Assembly: GCA_014529385.2 (NCBI GenBank)
Contig: CM043952.1
Coordinates: 52,677,619-52,741,618, forward strand
Length of the DNA stretch: 64,000 nucleotides
Direction: 5' to 3'
From: Adiantum capillus-veneris
Taxonomy: Eukaryota; Streptophyta; Polypodiopsida; Polypodiales; Pteridaceae
Position numbers and translations under genes: made by a program. This document shows, piece by piece, positions 62,877 to 64,000 of the stretch; within the stretch, counting starts at the first letter, position 1, and each line of letters begins with the position of its first letter. The notes beneath the pieces are model-generated. The model saw nothing but the letters and a program-made list of their open reading frames with translations, was not told where the DNA came from and ran no database searches.

Positions 62877-64000
62877 CCATGAAGCTCTCATCCTGCAGAA
62901 AGAGGTTTTCTTGCCACAGGTCTACAGATGTAGTTGACCCCTGACCTGAATGGTTAAACCAATCCTCCACTTCTTTGTTACTTTTCGATGGTCTTAGGCT
63001 TTGTCTTATTGCTTGGAAGGTGGCTTCATCAGGTAGTGTCTCCTTGTATTTTTCAGCTTTCTCAAAGCATCTTCGAAGGCATTCCATTGGATTGCTGGAT
63101 GTTTCCATTGCCTCATCATCACTACTATCCTCTGAAACAAATCCACTCCTCTCCTCTTGGACTCTGGAAATAATAGCCAGGGAGAAATCTTCCCTTAAAT
63201 AAAACACACTTTGCACATCATGTAAGAAGATATAGGTCCTGTCTCCAATCCTGAACTCAGGCACAGCTGGCAACATCATCTGAGCATGCTTCTCAGTGAA
63301 GTTACTGACATCCAATGGAAGTTTGATTTCTGTGGTTTTCACGGAGAGCATCTTACTTCTTTGTACTTCAATTGCCTCAACCTCAAGGTCAACTGTGTCT
63401 TCAACCTCCTCGACTTCTTGCATATGAGTTGTCTCCTCGCATTCCTCTTCTGGTGCTGCATCCTGCTCCTCTAACACCTCATCAGGATTCTGCATGAGGA
63501 ATCCAAACAGGCTGTTGAGGTAAATCATAAAGCCAAAGGCTTCCTGAATGAGTTTGCATTCTTTTTGGTGCAAAGGGCAGACTGAATGTCGGCAAGAGGG
63601 TGGTAACTCCCTATACTTCTTCACTCCCTGTCCCTTTCCACCACAGTCATTTAAATGCACAAGAGTCATAGTAGGCAGAACAACCCTTCCTACCTGCACC
63701 ATCACCTCAAACTTATCTCTGTAGGACTGCAAGAAATTACTGTGCTGAGCTAATAGGTCTTCAATGTCAAACTTTGGATTAAACATAGAATGAATTAGAT
63801 CATACTTGTCCCCAGCACCACAAGATGCTGCAAAATCAAACAGCCTCTCATCAGTTGCAGTTGGGTCTTCCAGAGAAGCTACATCCTCCTTTTCTTTACA
63901 TTTTGTACTTTCTAGCACATCTGCATCATCGGAGAAGTCTATATTTCTCTTTCTGGTATTTTTCTTGAGATGTACCTTACAGGGCACCACACCCTTGTCG
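62350..64000 (-). CDS. Uncharacterised transposon gene 2, copy 2 (5' partial)
   Basis: Main exon from the window edge to 62878, intron 62877-62779 (ATG|GTATCT ... TATGTGCAG), last exon 62778-62350. The open frame also reads through the intron, giving a false Ser-Leu run; comparison with copy 1, whose intron length is not a multiple of three, shows it is an intron. Visible features are a Cys/His cluster (CRHSVCPLHQKEC), an acidic middle (EEQDAAPEEECEETT), a Ser/Asp stretch (SEDSSDDEAMETSS), and a conserved C-terminus (IVVFHNSMSQEGSIATYTF, FARDCFGYCPGYTGG, GRQNPDELLEYGKHLMIRYK). It is convergent with the transposase, 63 bp between stops. No family recognised; an accessory role in transposition is inference. 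Confidence 0.75.
62812..62873. repeat. (GA)n microsatellite in the gene 2 intron, copy 2
   Basis: About 62 bp, against about 150 bp at the same place in copy 1. Confidence 0.95.

Larger units (their letters stand above)
59233..64000 (+). mobile_element. Large DNA transposon, copy 2 (left part)
   Basis: It starts with the same 33-bp terminal repeat as copy 1 (one change, base 15). It is then collinear with 3478-9500 of copy 1 except for the missing gag insert and different microsatellite lengths. The left flank (GTGCTCAGCC, from a gag relic) is unrelated to the flank of copy 1, so the boundary is a true element terminus. The element runs off the right edge of the window, so its fusion gene, gene 4 and right terminus cannot be seen. 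Confidence 0.88.

Noticed and set aside
62779-62877. Ser-Leu repeat as part of the gene 2 protein
   Set aside because: It is the readthrough of a CT microsatellite lying between a splice donor and acceptor. Copy 1 has a different length that breaks the frame, so it is intronic.

Overview
The window looks like repeat-rich nuclear DNA of a land plant. Support comes from short GT-AG introns, Ty3/gypsy relics, a pentatricopeptide-repeat (PPR) gene fragment and very long GA/CT, AT and CA microsatellites. The PPR wording and a retroelement lineage typical of non-flowering plants tentatively suggest a fern or another early-diverging lineage; that is inference. I see no ordinary conserved host gene, rRNA, tRNA or CRISPR array.

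The centrepiece is a large DNA transposon at 3478-16826 (13,349 bp) with perfect 33-bp terminal inverted repeats. It carries four genes. (1) A spliced transposase (+, 3678-6527) whose motifs match the RAG1/Transib/CMC type of DDE core: D, D-x19-CxxC, MH, HxxxxH-x19-E. (2) An uncharacterised gene (-, 9743-6591), broken here by a captured retrotransposon gag fragment. (3) A spliced gene (+, 12027-14787) encoding a histone H3/CENH3-like domain, then a Ulp1/C48 SUMO-protease-like domain, an acidic linker and an FCP1/NIF-type HAD domain. (4) An uncharacterised spliced gene (-, 16472 to about 15052). Genes 1 and 4 read inward from the two ends; genes 1 and 2 are tail to tail. I know of no described element encoding a histone-fold/SUMO-protease/phosphatase-like fusion, so this is the best candidate for an undescribed system.

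A second copy starts at 59233 and runs off the window. Its transposase frame is intact, whereas copy 1 has a nonsense codon at 5213-5215. Its left edge defines the terminus independently. Copy 1 appears to sit inside a foldback repeat belonging to a family of G-rich hairpins that also occurs at 2741-2849 and 3042-3122.

The rest is mostly dead transposon sequence. There is a small non-autonomous LTR element at 19767-22124 (-) with TCCAA target duplications, a methionine-tRNA-type primer site and internal tandem arrays. There is a degenerate Ty3/gypsy element at 36529-45585 (-) with LTRs of unequal length. Gag or pol relics lie at 6755-7951, 22541-23335, 48140-49290 and 56920-59220. An unrecognised degenerate coding tract lies at 24250-27660 (-). 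Between these are many local tandem duplications of about 90 to 580 bp and AT-rich sequence in which I recognise nothing. Exon boundaries were read by eye from splice sites and from comparing the two copies.
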